Assembly (NCBI GenBank): GCA_024220525.1
Contig: JAMYWO010000234.1
Span: forward strand, 14,891 to 65,055
Reading direction: 5' to 3'
Length of the DNA stretch: 50,165 nucleotides
Source: Cochliopodium minus
Taxonomy: Eukaryota > Discosea > Himatismenida > Cochliopodiidae
The first letter of the stretch is position 1, and every line of letters starts with the position of its first letter. Positions 19,732-30,964 of the stretch are shown here, one piece after another. The notes beneath the pieces were generated by a model. The model did not search any database, had not been told where the DNA came from, and was given only the letters and a program-made list of their open reading frames with translations. Both the position numbers and the translations under genes were made by a program.

Positions 19732-20831
19732 TTAGTTGAGATAGGTTTTGATCAACTGAAAGAAAAAGTCTGGGATTGGTGAGTCCCAAATACCGATGGA
19801 TTTCACTCCTTTTTGTTGGAGATACTGGAACCTTTGTTGCATTTCTGCTTCAGTGAAGGGAATCAATTGTTTATTGGGGTTCAGTCTCATCAAACCTGCA
19901 ACCCAACCTAGAATCAAGATTTATTTATTTTATTTATTTTAAACTTTTTATTTTTTTTATTATATTAATTTTACCGTCTGCTCCAAAGGTTGCTACAGAA
20001 TTATCAACATGTTGTTGAAAGTGCTCGAAGATTCCAGTGTAAGTATCCATGTTACAAATTATGACTCCGTTCCCATATTGTTTGATTAAGGTTGCATTCC
20101 AAAAGGGATTCCAATTCGCATAATCCAAACTTGTGGGTTTAATTAATAATAAAATTTTAATTTTTATAAATTATAAAATAAGAAATTTCATTGAAATGTG
20201 CTTAATATTAACAAAATTTTATTCGTTATTTTACCTCAGTACCCTATTGGTTGATTTCAAAGCAGCGCTGAGTTTTCCAAGGAATTGAGCAAAGTTATGG
20301 GCATCAGAATAGTTAGCATTGATGGAGGGCTCGAAATCAATGTTGAAGCCTGCATAATTATTTTCATCTGCCAATTTGATTGCTTGGGCTATGAATCCAT
20401 CTTGATTTTTATCAAACAGGGCCCTTATATTGGTGAGGTTGGAAGAAAATATCATCGCAAAATTTTGCAAACCCAAAGATTTGATTTGATTTGTTACATT
20501 GCTAACCTCACAATTCAATATATCTCCATTTTCACCAAGATCTTTATAAAATTGAATGTGAAAAAAGGATATATTTTAATTTTTATATTTTTTTTACTAT
20601 ATCTTTCGAATGATACTGATGTTAATAAGGATCTATATTGTTGCAGCTGTTGTATATGAGCCTTTATTTCTTGTGAATTATATCCACATCTGATAGAAAA
20701 AAAATCAAATGGAAGTAATTATAAACAAAACTTTACTCTTCCAAACACATCCATGGCATCACAATCTTAAAAGAAAAGCATAAATTAAGGTATAATAATG
20801 TGATAATTGTGAATTTTATTGATAAATTCAT
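19732..20831 (-). CDS. Secreted GH18-family (chitobiase/chitinase-like) protein
   Basis: Exons: 20831-20737, 20689-20598, 20541-20235, 20129-19975, 19907-19732 (274 aa, phases consistent). Residues 1-20 (MNLSIKFTIITLLYLNLCFS) form a clear signal peptide. The barrel strand with the GH18 motif reads YAGFNIDFEP: in the D-x2-D-x-D-x-E pattern the last Asp and the proton-donor Glu are kept, the second Asp is Asn (as in di-N-acetylchitobiase) and the first position is Ala. LDYANWNPFWN and the late GIWDSP strand fit the barrel. A lysosomal or secreted glycosidase is likely; loss of activity cannot be excluded. Confidence 0.7.
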
Positions 20832-21067
20832 TTTTTTTTTGTGAATTTGTAATGAGATCAGATTCTGATAAAATGAATAATAACATTCTTTTTCATTGTT
20901 GCGAAATCAAATTTGATGTTATATAAAAAAATTCGAACCCATATTTTTTACAAAATGAAAAGGATAGGATTCTTCAAACCTATCAAAAAAATTTTTTCTT
21001 TTGTCGAGAAGATAATTTGTGCCACATTTGGCGATGGAAAGCTCATATTTGGAGATAATTTTTTACT

Positions 21068-22490
21068 ATGATTTTTTTTTTGTTTTCAATTAAATTTTAT
21101 TTGGGTCATCCAACACTGGAAGGAGGATATATCATCTTGTTGAAAATTGTTGATGATAAACTTACTGAATACAGATACAGAATGTTTAGTGAATCCATCA
21201 ATTTGGTGAAATATATGGAGACCAAAAAAATATTGTTGATAGTTGGAAAGGATATGGAAAATCAGAATATGAGATTGAAGATATCGAATATGATAAGCAA
21301 AAATTACATCATCAATCTTCCCCAACAATTCAATAATTCGACATTCACGAAGATCACAACAGATGAGTTGGATCAGATAGCATTATCAACATCAGATGGG
21401 AGCATTATACTGATAAAAGATTTTATGAACAAGAGCAAGCCAGAAATAATATTGAAGGAAGAGAATTTGAACATTCGGAGCTTGGAATTTGCAAAAAACA
21501 GCAAATCTGAAATATATCTGATGATTTGTGATCAAAATGGGGTGAGGATATGCAATACGAGAGACAATAAATTTGTAAATAAAAAAAAAAAAAAAAGAAA
21601 TTTTAAAATCTCTTCGTTTTCAGAAAATAGAGCAGTTATGTATTTTCGGTTCTATATTTTGTACCTATTTCGGTTCAAACGAGTTAATTGTCGCAGACAG
21701 CGCGGGTATTTCTTTTTGTTCGGTTGAAGGGAGGAGAAGATCTTTGTCACTTTTAGAAGAAAAAAAACATGTGCATTCTTACAAAGACTATTTGGTAAAA
21801 TTAAAAATATTTTTTAAATACAAAAAAAAAACTAATTAATAATTTTATGAAAGGTGACTGTTTCTAAGTCAGAAAATGAAAAGAGAGACAAAATTACTGT
21901 ACGAGATAAAGAAAATGAGTTCATATATTTTGAAGATAACAATTTTCCTTCTGTCAAGATGGTTTTGTCGCAAGAGAGCTGCTTCTACTTCTTGTCTGAC
22001 AAGGGTGTATTGTACCAGCTCAAAGAAAAAGACCCCGAGTCTATTTTCAACTTGCTTTGTGATTACAACTATTATGAGAAGGCAGCAAGTATGGCCAAAG
22101 GCAGTGTTGTCTTTTCTCAAGACTATTTATTTAATATTCTAAAGAAACAAGGGGATTATCTCTATGACTCTGGTAACAATTTTTTTTCAATTTTTTTTTT
22201 TTTCTATTTATTTTTTACTTACAGGAAAATATGAGGAAGCTATGAGTAAATACAATACATGTTTTGAGCAGATAGATCCTTCTTATATTATAGATAAGTT
22301 TAAGAAGGACGACTTGTTAGTTTATTTACTCAATTATCTACAAATTTTGTCGCAGAAAGGTATTTTTTTTTGAAAGAAACTTTGTTATAAATATTTATTT
22401 AATGTTAAACTAGGAAACAATACGTTTGAAAGTTTGTTTATTGAGTGTAAAAATAAAGAAAAAGAATTAACATTTATTACGAAACAAAAT
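21068..22490 (+). CDS. VPS11-like N-terminal half (possibly exons of a fused gene)
   Basis: Exons: 21068-21574, 21624-21794, 21854-22172, 22225-22359, 22414-22490, phases consistent. The first part fits the VPS11 beta-propeller (LRIKISNMI-like strand, ALSTSDGSIILIKDF, YLMICDQNGVRIC, ELIVADSAGISF). The end has the VPS11 solenoid signature GDYLYDSGKYEEAM followed by DPSYIIDKF and LLNYLQ. VPS11 is a core HOPS/CORVET subunit of about 900 aa with a C-terminal RING; only about 400 aa are here. From 20955 (MKRIGFFKPIKKIF... FGDGKLIFGDN) a VPS11-like start exists, but the frame breaks at a T6 run near 21059. Unspliced, the frame stops at 22515-22517. A perfect donor/acceptor pair (22491-22550) joins it in frame to the next feature. 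Confidence 0.6.
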
Positions 22491-22550
22491 GTAAACAAAA
22501 ATTTTTTTTTTAAATAAAATTATCGAAATAATTTTAACATTAATTTTTAG

Positions 22551-25500
22551 CAACAAAAAATGTCTGAAAACTGGAACAACATAGTGAAGAATTATCAACA
22601 CTTAATTGATGATCAAAAAGATTTTGAGATAAGCAATGATGAAGAAGAAGAGGATTTTGTAAAGGTGGAAAAAGATGTTAATACTATCAGCGAAAATTTT
22701 TTGTTGGTAGAAGAGGAAAAAATAGATGAGGATATTTTGGGAAGTATAGGGAAGACTTTTCCTTTGCTTAAACCGTTGGACATGGAACAGAAAATCAACA
22801 ATTTGATCGAAAACAAAAAGTATTTCAAAGCATATAAACTGGCCGAAGATAATCCTGGATTCATGAAAAACTACAATCTTGGAGATTTGGCAGATCTATG
22901 TTTGCAATACATTGTTGAGCAAAACAAGTTTATCACGAATGACATGGAGCAGATTTTGCCTAGAATATTGAAGACTGCTGAGCAATGGGAGAAGTGCATC
23001 TCCAAGTTTGTTGAACTCAAAAAACTTCAGGAAATAATCAGATACATACCTGTGGATACTCCCTTGCTTAGCATTAGGGCATACAACTTGGTTCTAAACG
23101 ACATTCTATTATCCAATCTCGGGTTGTTTTTGAAGTTGGTGAAAAAGTGGCCTACTCACATTTACAGCTCGGAAAAATTTGTCGAAATAATAACCAGTAA
23201 ATTGATCCAAGAAAAGACTGAGACAGAAGACAAGAATTTTCTTTTGGATGCAATAACTTCAATGTAAAAAGAAAATTTTATTGTGAAAGAAAACAACCCA
23301 TTTAATTTAAAAACATTTAATTTAAAGATATTTGAAAAACAAGACTTACCAAAAAGCAGTAGAGATAAATTTTAAGCATGGAAGATTCAAGGAAGCTGCG
23401 GAGATGTGTATCAGTTTTGAAATTTCTTCGGAGGTGTGGCTCAACAAGTTCATCATCAACGAAAAATCTTTCCTTGTGTGTGAGTGTCTTTCCTCAAATT
23501 CAAAGTATGAGAAATCTCTTTATGAAAGCCTCATGAGGGATTTGTTGAAGAATAACATTAAGCTTTTTTATCAATACTACAAGAAATACAAGACTCATTT
23601 ATGGAACAGTGTTTTCTTGGAATATTTTAACTCGGAGATGTATCTTTTTTCGGAAGTTAGAATGAGTATCAATGGAGACTTGTGGGTTTATTTGGGTAAA
23701 AAATATCTTAAATTTTTTTTTATTTTTTTTTTTTTTATTTTTTATTATTTATTTCTTTTAAACAAGGGGATACTTTGGACAATATCCCTAGTGGGAATGG
23801 AAAAAAATTCAAGTTAGATCGATTCGATTGTATTTGGGGTGGTGAATGGAAAAAGGGAAGGGAGTGGGAAGGAAAAGGTATTTGTGAGTGGGTCAGTAGT
23901 TCAGATAACAGAGTATGGGGGTATGAAGGTAAAATTTTTTTAATTTTTTTTTATTTTAGTAAAACGATAGATTATGTACATATTGTTTGTTACAAAAGGT
24001 TTTTTGAAAAATGGTCAACCAAACGGTTTGGGAGCTATTTTTCATCCAGATAACATTAATGGTGAAGTGACATGGGAGGGTTATTGGGTTGAAGGAAAGC
24101 CTTGGAACGGAGAGGGATCAATTCACTATGGGAAGAATTTTTTCTGGGAAGGACTCATTAAGGTTTTGATCTTCACAAAAAAAAATATTATTTTTAAGAA
24201 ATAAAAATTTAAATTAAAAGTTTTTTAAAAAAATTAATAAAATTCTAATTATTATTTCATTAGAATGGTAAAGAGTGGAATGGTAAGGGGAATTGTGAAT
24301 GGACCGACGAAAATGGAGTAAAAGGGATTTATGAAGGTAATTAAAAAAACTTTATTCAAAAAAAGTTTTTTATTTTAAAATAAATTTATTTAATTATTGT
24401 TTGTTCAAAAATAATTTTTTTTTTTTTTTTCATGATGAAAAGGCGAATTTGAAGATGGTGTTCCTTGTGGCTTGGGAAAATTTTTTGGATCAGGTAATAC
24501 TATCGTTTGGGAGGGTTTATTTAGGAAAGGAAAAAAGTGGGAAGGGGTTGGAACAAGGGGGAACAAAGAGTATTTTTGGGAAGGGAAAATCAAGGTATTT
24601 TTAAAACTAACTGTTTTCAAAATTTTGGTTAAATTTTTTTTTTTTATTGAATTTGAAGGACGGGAGAGAATGGAATGGGAGTGGAGTTTGTAAATATTTT
24701 GTAGAAAAAGATAATTGTGTAAAATATGAGGGTAATTAATATTTTTAAAAAATTTTGATTTTAATTTTTTTTTTTTACAAAATTTTATTATTTTGAAATA
24801 ATTTTTCTATTGATATTTCTTTTTTGTTTTTTATTTTTTTTTAATATTTTAATTTTTCATTTTTTATTTTTTCTTTTCTTTTCATTTATAATTTTTATTT
24901 TTCTTTTTTTAGGAACAATGAATAAGGGAAAGCCACACGGATTCGGTAAATTTTTTTCGTTGGAATCGAAACAAGTGATTTGGGAAGGAGAGTTCAAGTG
25001 TGGGAAAGAGTGGAATGGGAAGGGCTCCAAGGAGAGCATGATTGACAATCTTGGTTGGTATGGAAAAATAAAGGATGGGAAAGAGTGGAAAGGGAAAGGA
25101 AGAGTCAAATATATTAGTGAGTTGGGAGACTCTTTCATTTACCAAGGTGAGAATTTTTATTTTTTATTTTGTTTTTATTTTTATATTTTATAAATTATTT
25201 TAATTATCTTATTATTATTTTATATTTCTCATTTTTTCAATTTATTTGAATTGGATGTTAAAAAAAACATTTTCTTGATTTTTTTTCTTTTCATTTTTGT
25301 TTATTTAATAAATTTAAAAAGGCACAATGAGCAAAGGTAAACCAGACGGGATGGGAGTGAGTTTGGATTCAGAAAACAACGTGATTTGGGAAGGGGAATG
25401 GAAGTACGGGCAAGAGTGGACAGGTAAAGGCAAAATGAAGCTTCTCATTAGTTTTATCGAGTGGATCTATGAAGGCGAAGTCATTGAAAACACTCCTAAA

Positions 25501-28500
25501 GACGGGATAGTGGTTCTCACTAATGAATCCAAACACTTCAAGGGAATATTCAAGGACGGGAGAGGTGTCACTGGTGTTCTTGTTGAGAATGGGAAGGAGT
25601 TTTTTGTCGAGTTTGATGAGAACAAGATGTTTTCCAAGAAGAAAAGAACATTTGAAGGTGCGAGAATTATGGTCATAGGTATAAATGAAATATTGATTGT
25701 CAATTCACATTTATTTATTTTCTTATTTCTTTTTTTTTCCTTTTTAAAATTTTTTCTTTTAAAATTTTTTTGTGAAAAAAGTTTTTAAATTGAAAAAATT
25801 GTTTCTTTTTAGTTAATTAACTGATTTTTTATTTTTCAACAAGGTTGTGAGAACGTTGGAAAGACTAGTTTTAAGACTAGATTCAGCGGTATCTCTTCCC
25901 AACTAAACAACGAAAAGGCGTGTAAGGTAGTCAACAACATCAAAAGAGAAGAAGATATGACACATGGCGTGGGTAAGACTTTGAAATTTTAGATGACCGA
26001 TTTAAAATAATTGAAATTTAATAAAATTATTTTTTATAAAATTAATAAATTTTAAAAATAATTTTAATTTTAATAATATTAAAATAATTTATATCAAAAT
26101 TATTTTTAAAAATAATTATTTTTCAATTTTAATAGATATTTTTCATTGGAAAAGTGAAGACGAAAAAACTTTGTTTTCAATTTGGGATTTTGCAGGACAC
26201 GAAGAGTACCACATTGCCCATTCCTTCTTTTTTAGCTGTGGATGTGTTTATTTGCTTTTGTTCGATTGTTCTTACGAACCAAACGACATTGCAAACAAAA
26301 ATAAGCTTTTATATTGGCTCTATTTCTTACAGAGTCAAGTCGGTCAAAATGCCAGATACATTCTTATTGCTACAAAATATGATCTGCTGGAGAAAAAATG
26401 TAGCAAGAACTTTTTGTGGATTGATCACCAAAAGGTTAACGAAAGACTAATTGAGATCAACAATGGTAAATTTAATTCATATATGGATCAATTTTATTTT
26501 TTTCATATTTTAATAAAGTTTAATATTATTATCTTTTAATTTTTTTTTAATTTTTTTTTAAAATAACAATTTAAATTATATTTTTCAAAAAAGTTTGATT
26601 TATGGAGATATTGTGAAATCAATTAATCACTTCAAATATCATCTGATATAAACATATCTCGAAAATTTGAGATATTTTAATATTTTTTTTCTTCACATAG
26701 TTATCAAGAAGTTAATTAGTGAAAACAACATCATTCTAGAGTTTCATACATTTAAGGGAGTTCTTTCGAACGGAGAAGAATCCTATTTTCTTCCCCTGAA
26801 CAACAGGGAGCTCAACGTAGAAAAGGCGGGAATACAAAAGATCCACGACATACTCAAAGTAGAATATGAAAACGTAAAGTCCAGTGTTTCCACTTTTCTG
26901 AAGCACAAAATCATTTATGAGCACATTAAAAAGATCAGCAACAACTTTGAGGAGAAGCTTTTGGGTGTTGGCGTGTTGATAGATTCGCTTAAAAATGATG
27001 AAAACTTTGAGGAGTTCAAGAACGATTTGGGTGATGTCCTCATTGATCTACACAAGCTCGGAATCATCATTTACTTTGACAATGACATACTTAGAGAGAT
27101 TTTGGTTACCGATCCAAAGTGGTTCAACGTCGTTTTTAAGAGCATTCTGGACTATGGAAGGAAGAAAATTGGACAGATCTTTCAGCATCTCTACGACATT
27201 CTGGAGGAAGATGAAAAGAAGGGAAATTATGCCTACTCAAAGAAGAAGGACAATTGCAAGGGTTTGCTTGAGGGCATTCTCAAGGAACTCAAGAAGAACG
27301 TTGATTTCAACATGAGCATTGATGATATCTGGAACAAAGAAAGGAAAAAATCTATATTGGACAAAATCAGCTATTATCATCTACTCAACAAACTCTCCAT
27401 GGTAATTTTTTTTATAAAAAATGTGAATGTTTTTTTTAAACAAAAGGAAATTATTTCCTTCATATGAAATACAAAAAATCTTTAAAATTAAAAACAGATT
27501 AATTCAATTTGAAAAGATTTCTGCTTGGAAATTTAAAAATTATGAGAATGATTTAAATTTTTATTAAATAAATAACATTTTTCACAATAAATAAAACATT
27601 TTTCTTTGAAAAACTTTCTCGTTTTGTTTGTAAGGTTCAAAACAAACTGATCGAAGAAAACAACGAAAGTCTTTTTATGCAGTTCAAGACCAGAGACCAA
27701 GAGCACTATGACATCACCCAAACCATCCACTCGGTCTCTCATTCTTACCTCAACGACAATCTCATTAAAGAGATTCTTGGCGATAAAGACTACCGCGACA
27801 ACGGCAAGAAAAAGTTTTTGATAGATCTGTTAGTCAAATTTGATCTCATCCTCCCTTGCAAAAAATTTCAATTTTTGGAAGAAACTCAAGTAATTTTTTT
27901 TAAAAATTAATAAATTTTTATTTTTGTTTGAAAAATTTCAATATTTTTTCGTATCATTTTAAAAAATATTGAAAATATAAATTTGAATGAAATTTTTGAA
28001 ACAAATAATAATTAAAAGTAATTTAAAATCAATAAAATAATATTAAAATTAAATAAAATAAAATTGAAATTAATAAAAAGTTTAAAAAATAAATAATTGA
28101 AATAAATAATTTTAATTTTTTTTTTAATTTTAATAGTTGTACTTGTTGCCATTTCTTATCCCAAATGATATGCCCAACAAACAAATCCTCTTGAAAGGGG
28201 GAATCAGTTTGAACAAAGTACAGCGCAACTTCGAATGGGACATCGAATACGAGCTTCCCTTCAGACCTTCCTCGATGTGGAAGATGTTGTTCTTGAAAAT
28301 AAGAAAGGCGTGCATTCTCAGCGAAGAAAACCAAATGATGAACGATGAATTGTACTGGATCAACGGCTTTCTCTTTTATTTCAATAATTCTGGCCAGACT
28401 GTTGATCAGAGCACGTTGGTGTGCATGAACACTTTTGAGAAGAATCCTCCTGACCAAAAGTTTTTCATTCAAGTCAACATCAAGTCCAACGAAAACCCTC

Positions 28501-30921
28501 ATAACCTTTTTCAGTCCATACACAAGTAGTTTTTTTTTATTATTTTAATTTAAATAAAAACTTTGTTTAAAATTTTTTATTTTTATTTTTATTTTTTATT
28601 TTATTTCATTTTTTATTTTATTATTTCATTAATTAAAAAAATTATTTATTTTTTGATTTTTTGATTTTTTTTGATTATTTCAATAATAAAATTTCTATTT
28701 ACTAAAAATTATTTTATTTTTTGATTTTTTTCTTAATCAATTATTTTTTTATTAAAAAAAAAAACAATTATTACAGATCATTCAAAGAGTTCATTTCTCA
28801 GTGGATTGTTCAAAACATCTCCAACCAGATCAAATTCCGCTGCGTCAAAAAGTCTCTCGAGGTGGAAGAAGCCATCTCCTTCAAGTCCGAAAACGAAAAC
28901 TCTAAGAAAAGCAAAGCAATTTGCTCCTACTGTGGTCACGACATTTACTTCGACTCTAACACTTTAAACTGTGAAATGTGTGGATCTTCCAATTTTCTTA
29001 TTGAAAAACAATTTGCTTTACTCAAAGTAATCGCACAAGGTAAAATAACTTTCTTTATTATTTTTTATTTATTTTTTTTTGAATATTTATTATTAACATT
29101 ATTAATTTTTTTATTTTTTATTAATGTCAATAATCTCATTTTATTAAAATTATTTTTATTAATATTTTTGAACATTTTTTAATTTTTTTTGAATATCAAC
29201 AAAAAAATATTTCTTCAAATTTATGTTTATTCATTTTTTTTTTTTGAATTTTTTTATATTTTCTGAATTTTTTTTTAAATTTTTTTTTTTAAAAGGTGGC
29301 TTCGGAAAAATTTTTAAGGCGATGGAACTCGAAACAAAGACGATCGTCGCCATCAAAGAGAGAAATAGCGAAAAAGAAGCATTCATTAAGGCATGGAAAA
29401 GGGAGATAGAAGTAATGTCCACCATACAGAAGAAAGTTCCTGATTTGTTGATTCCCAGACAAATCTGTGTTTTGGACGATACTCCCAGAAATTTGAGCAT
29501 GAAATATATTGTAATTCTTTTTTATTTATTTTGTTTTTGTTTAAATTGTTTTTGTTTAAATTATTTTTCTATTTTTTTATTTTTTTATTTTATTTTTTTA
29601 TTTTTTTATTTTTTTATTTTTTTATTTTTTTATTTTTTTATTTTTTTATTATTTATTTTATTTTTTCTTTGTTATTCATTTAAAAAAATTATTTTATTTT
29701 TTTTTGATTCATTTTATTTTTTTTTTAGGTCCAAGAATGGGTAGATGGAGGCAATATGTTGAAATTTTCTCCTAAAAATCTTGTAAATAGTAAATTTGAC
29801 AATGGGAATGATTTCTGCAGAATGATGCTCATCATTCTCCATCACTTAAGAAAACTTCACCACGCAAACTTCATACACAGAGACATCAAACCTGGTAATG
29901 TTTAAAAGAAAATGATCAAAAAAAATAAAAAATAAAAAATAAAAAAAAAAAATAAAAAATAAAAAATAAAAAATTTTAAAAAAATAAAAAATTTTAAAAA
30001 AAAATAAAATAAAAATATTAAAAAAATGAAAATAAAAAATATAAATAAAAAATATAAATAAAAAATATAAAAAATAAAAATAAATTAAAAAATAAAATAA
30101 AAAAAAATAAAAAATCAAATTTTAAAATAAAAATATTTTGAAAAAAAAAAGAAAACATCATGTATTTTGAGAATAAGGAAGGTCTTTTCTTCATTTTTGT
30201 GGATTTCGGAAGCACTTACGAGCTAAACAGCAAAGAAGTGAAAACAAAGACATTGTCACCAGAGTACAGTCCTCCTGAACAAAACACCGACAGGGAATGT
30301 CTTGCCACTGACATTTATCCTCTGGGAAAATCCTTCTTGCATATTGCAAAGTTCTCTAACATCCTTTTATCTGATCCTATCAATACTTTGCTCTCTTTGA
30401 TGACCAGCAAAAAAATCAGTGACAGGCCTTCTGTAGAAAAATGTATTGAGATTGTATCTCTGAATTATCTTGGGTAATATGTTTAAATATTTTTTGTTTT
30501 TAACATTTTTCCTTAAATTTTAAAACTTGTTAGAAATTTCGGTTTTCTTTCTCAAATGGAGAAAAGTCTGACAGATAACTTTGATCTTCTCAAAGAAAAA
30601 ACGAAGAGAGAATTTCATATCTTGGAAACTAAATCAATCCACCCCAGCAACTTTTTGGGAGTATCTGATTTGTCCATGGAAAACTTACCTATCATAAGAA
30701 CTACCAATACCAATCTTTTCAACCTGATTGAAAACAAAGTTAAGATCATCCCAAAAGAACCCTCTTCCAGACAACTTGTTGACAGTGTTTTTGAATCTGA
30801 GTTTGGGGAGAGCTACAAGGAACATTCTTTGTTGATTAAAGATCTATTGTCGAAAGATAAAAATGAAATTATCAAGCATTATATCAACCATTTAAAAGAG
30901 AATGAAAAAAATAAAAAATAA
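22551..30921 (+). CDS. VPS41-like / MORN / Roc-COR / zinc ribbon / protein kinase
   Basis: From the ATG at 22560 this gives 1,814 aa in 19 exons: 22560-23263, 23328-23695, 23767-23928, 23999-24162, 24264-24336, 24443-24594, 24659-24731, 24913-25146, 25322-25678, 25844-25972, 26136-26465, 26701-27401, 27635-27889, 28137-28525, 28777-29039, 29296-29510, 29729-29894, 30152-30473, 30534-30921; every phase agrees. Residues 1-357: VPS41-type solenoid (WEKCISKFVELKKLQEI, YIPVDTPLLS, FLKLVKKWPTHIY). 358-750: about eight MORN-like repeats (GKPHGFGKFF, VIWEGEW). 755-915: Roc GTPase with P-loop GCENVGKTS, DFAGHEEY, TKYD. To 1364: COR (LHKLGIIIYFDNDILRE). Then CSYCG...CEMCG ribbon. About 1440-1686: kinase with GGFGKIF, VAIKE, HRDIKPEN, VDFGS. 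ROCO proteins usually carry LRRs. Start uncertain: exons may continue from the VPS11-like part. Confidence 0.75.
29555..29652 (+). repeat. T-rich intronic microsatellite (TTTTTTA units)
   Basis: The intron between kinase exons ending 29510 and starting 29729 is mostly repeats of T(5-6)A on the sense strand. Boundaries are approximate. It has no coding meaning. Confidence 0.7.
29918..30119 (+). repeat. A-rich intronic microsatellite (AAAAAT units)
   Basis: The intron between 29894 and 30152 is an exception to the local rule: it is A-rich, not T-rich, on the sense strand of the + gene. Units vary around AAAAAT/AAAAATATA. Long frames on the opposite strand here are low complexity only. Confidence 0.7.
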
Positions 30922-30964
30922 AATTTTTAAAAGAGTTGTAAAAAATTTAATTTGTATTCTTGAT

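Noticed and set aside
28029-28523. 164-codon - strand frame
   Set aside because: Antisense to the COR exon at 28137-28525; its tail is low-complexity intron sequence.
29846-30118. Phe-rich - strand frame suggesting a membrane protein
   Set aside because: It is the translation of an A/T microsatellite in an intron.
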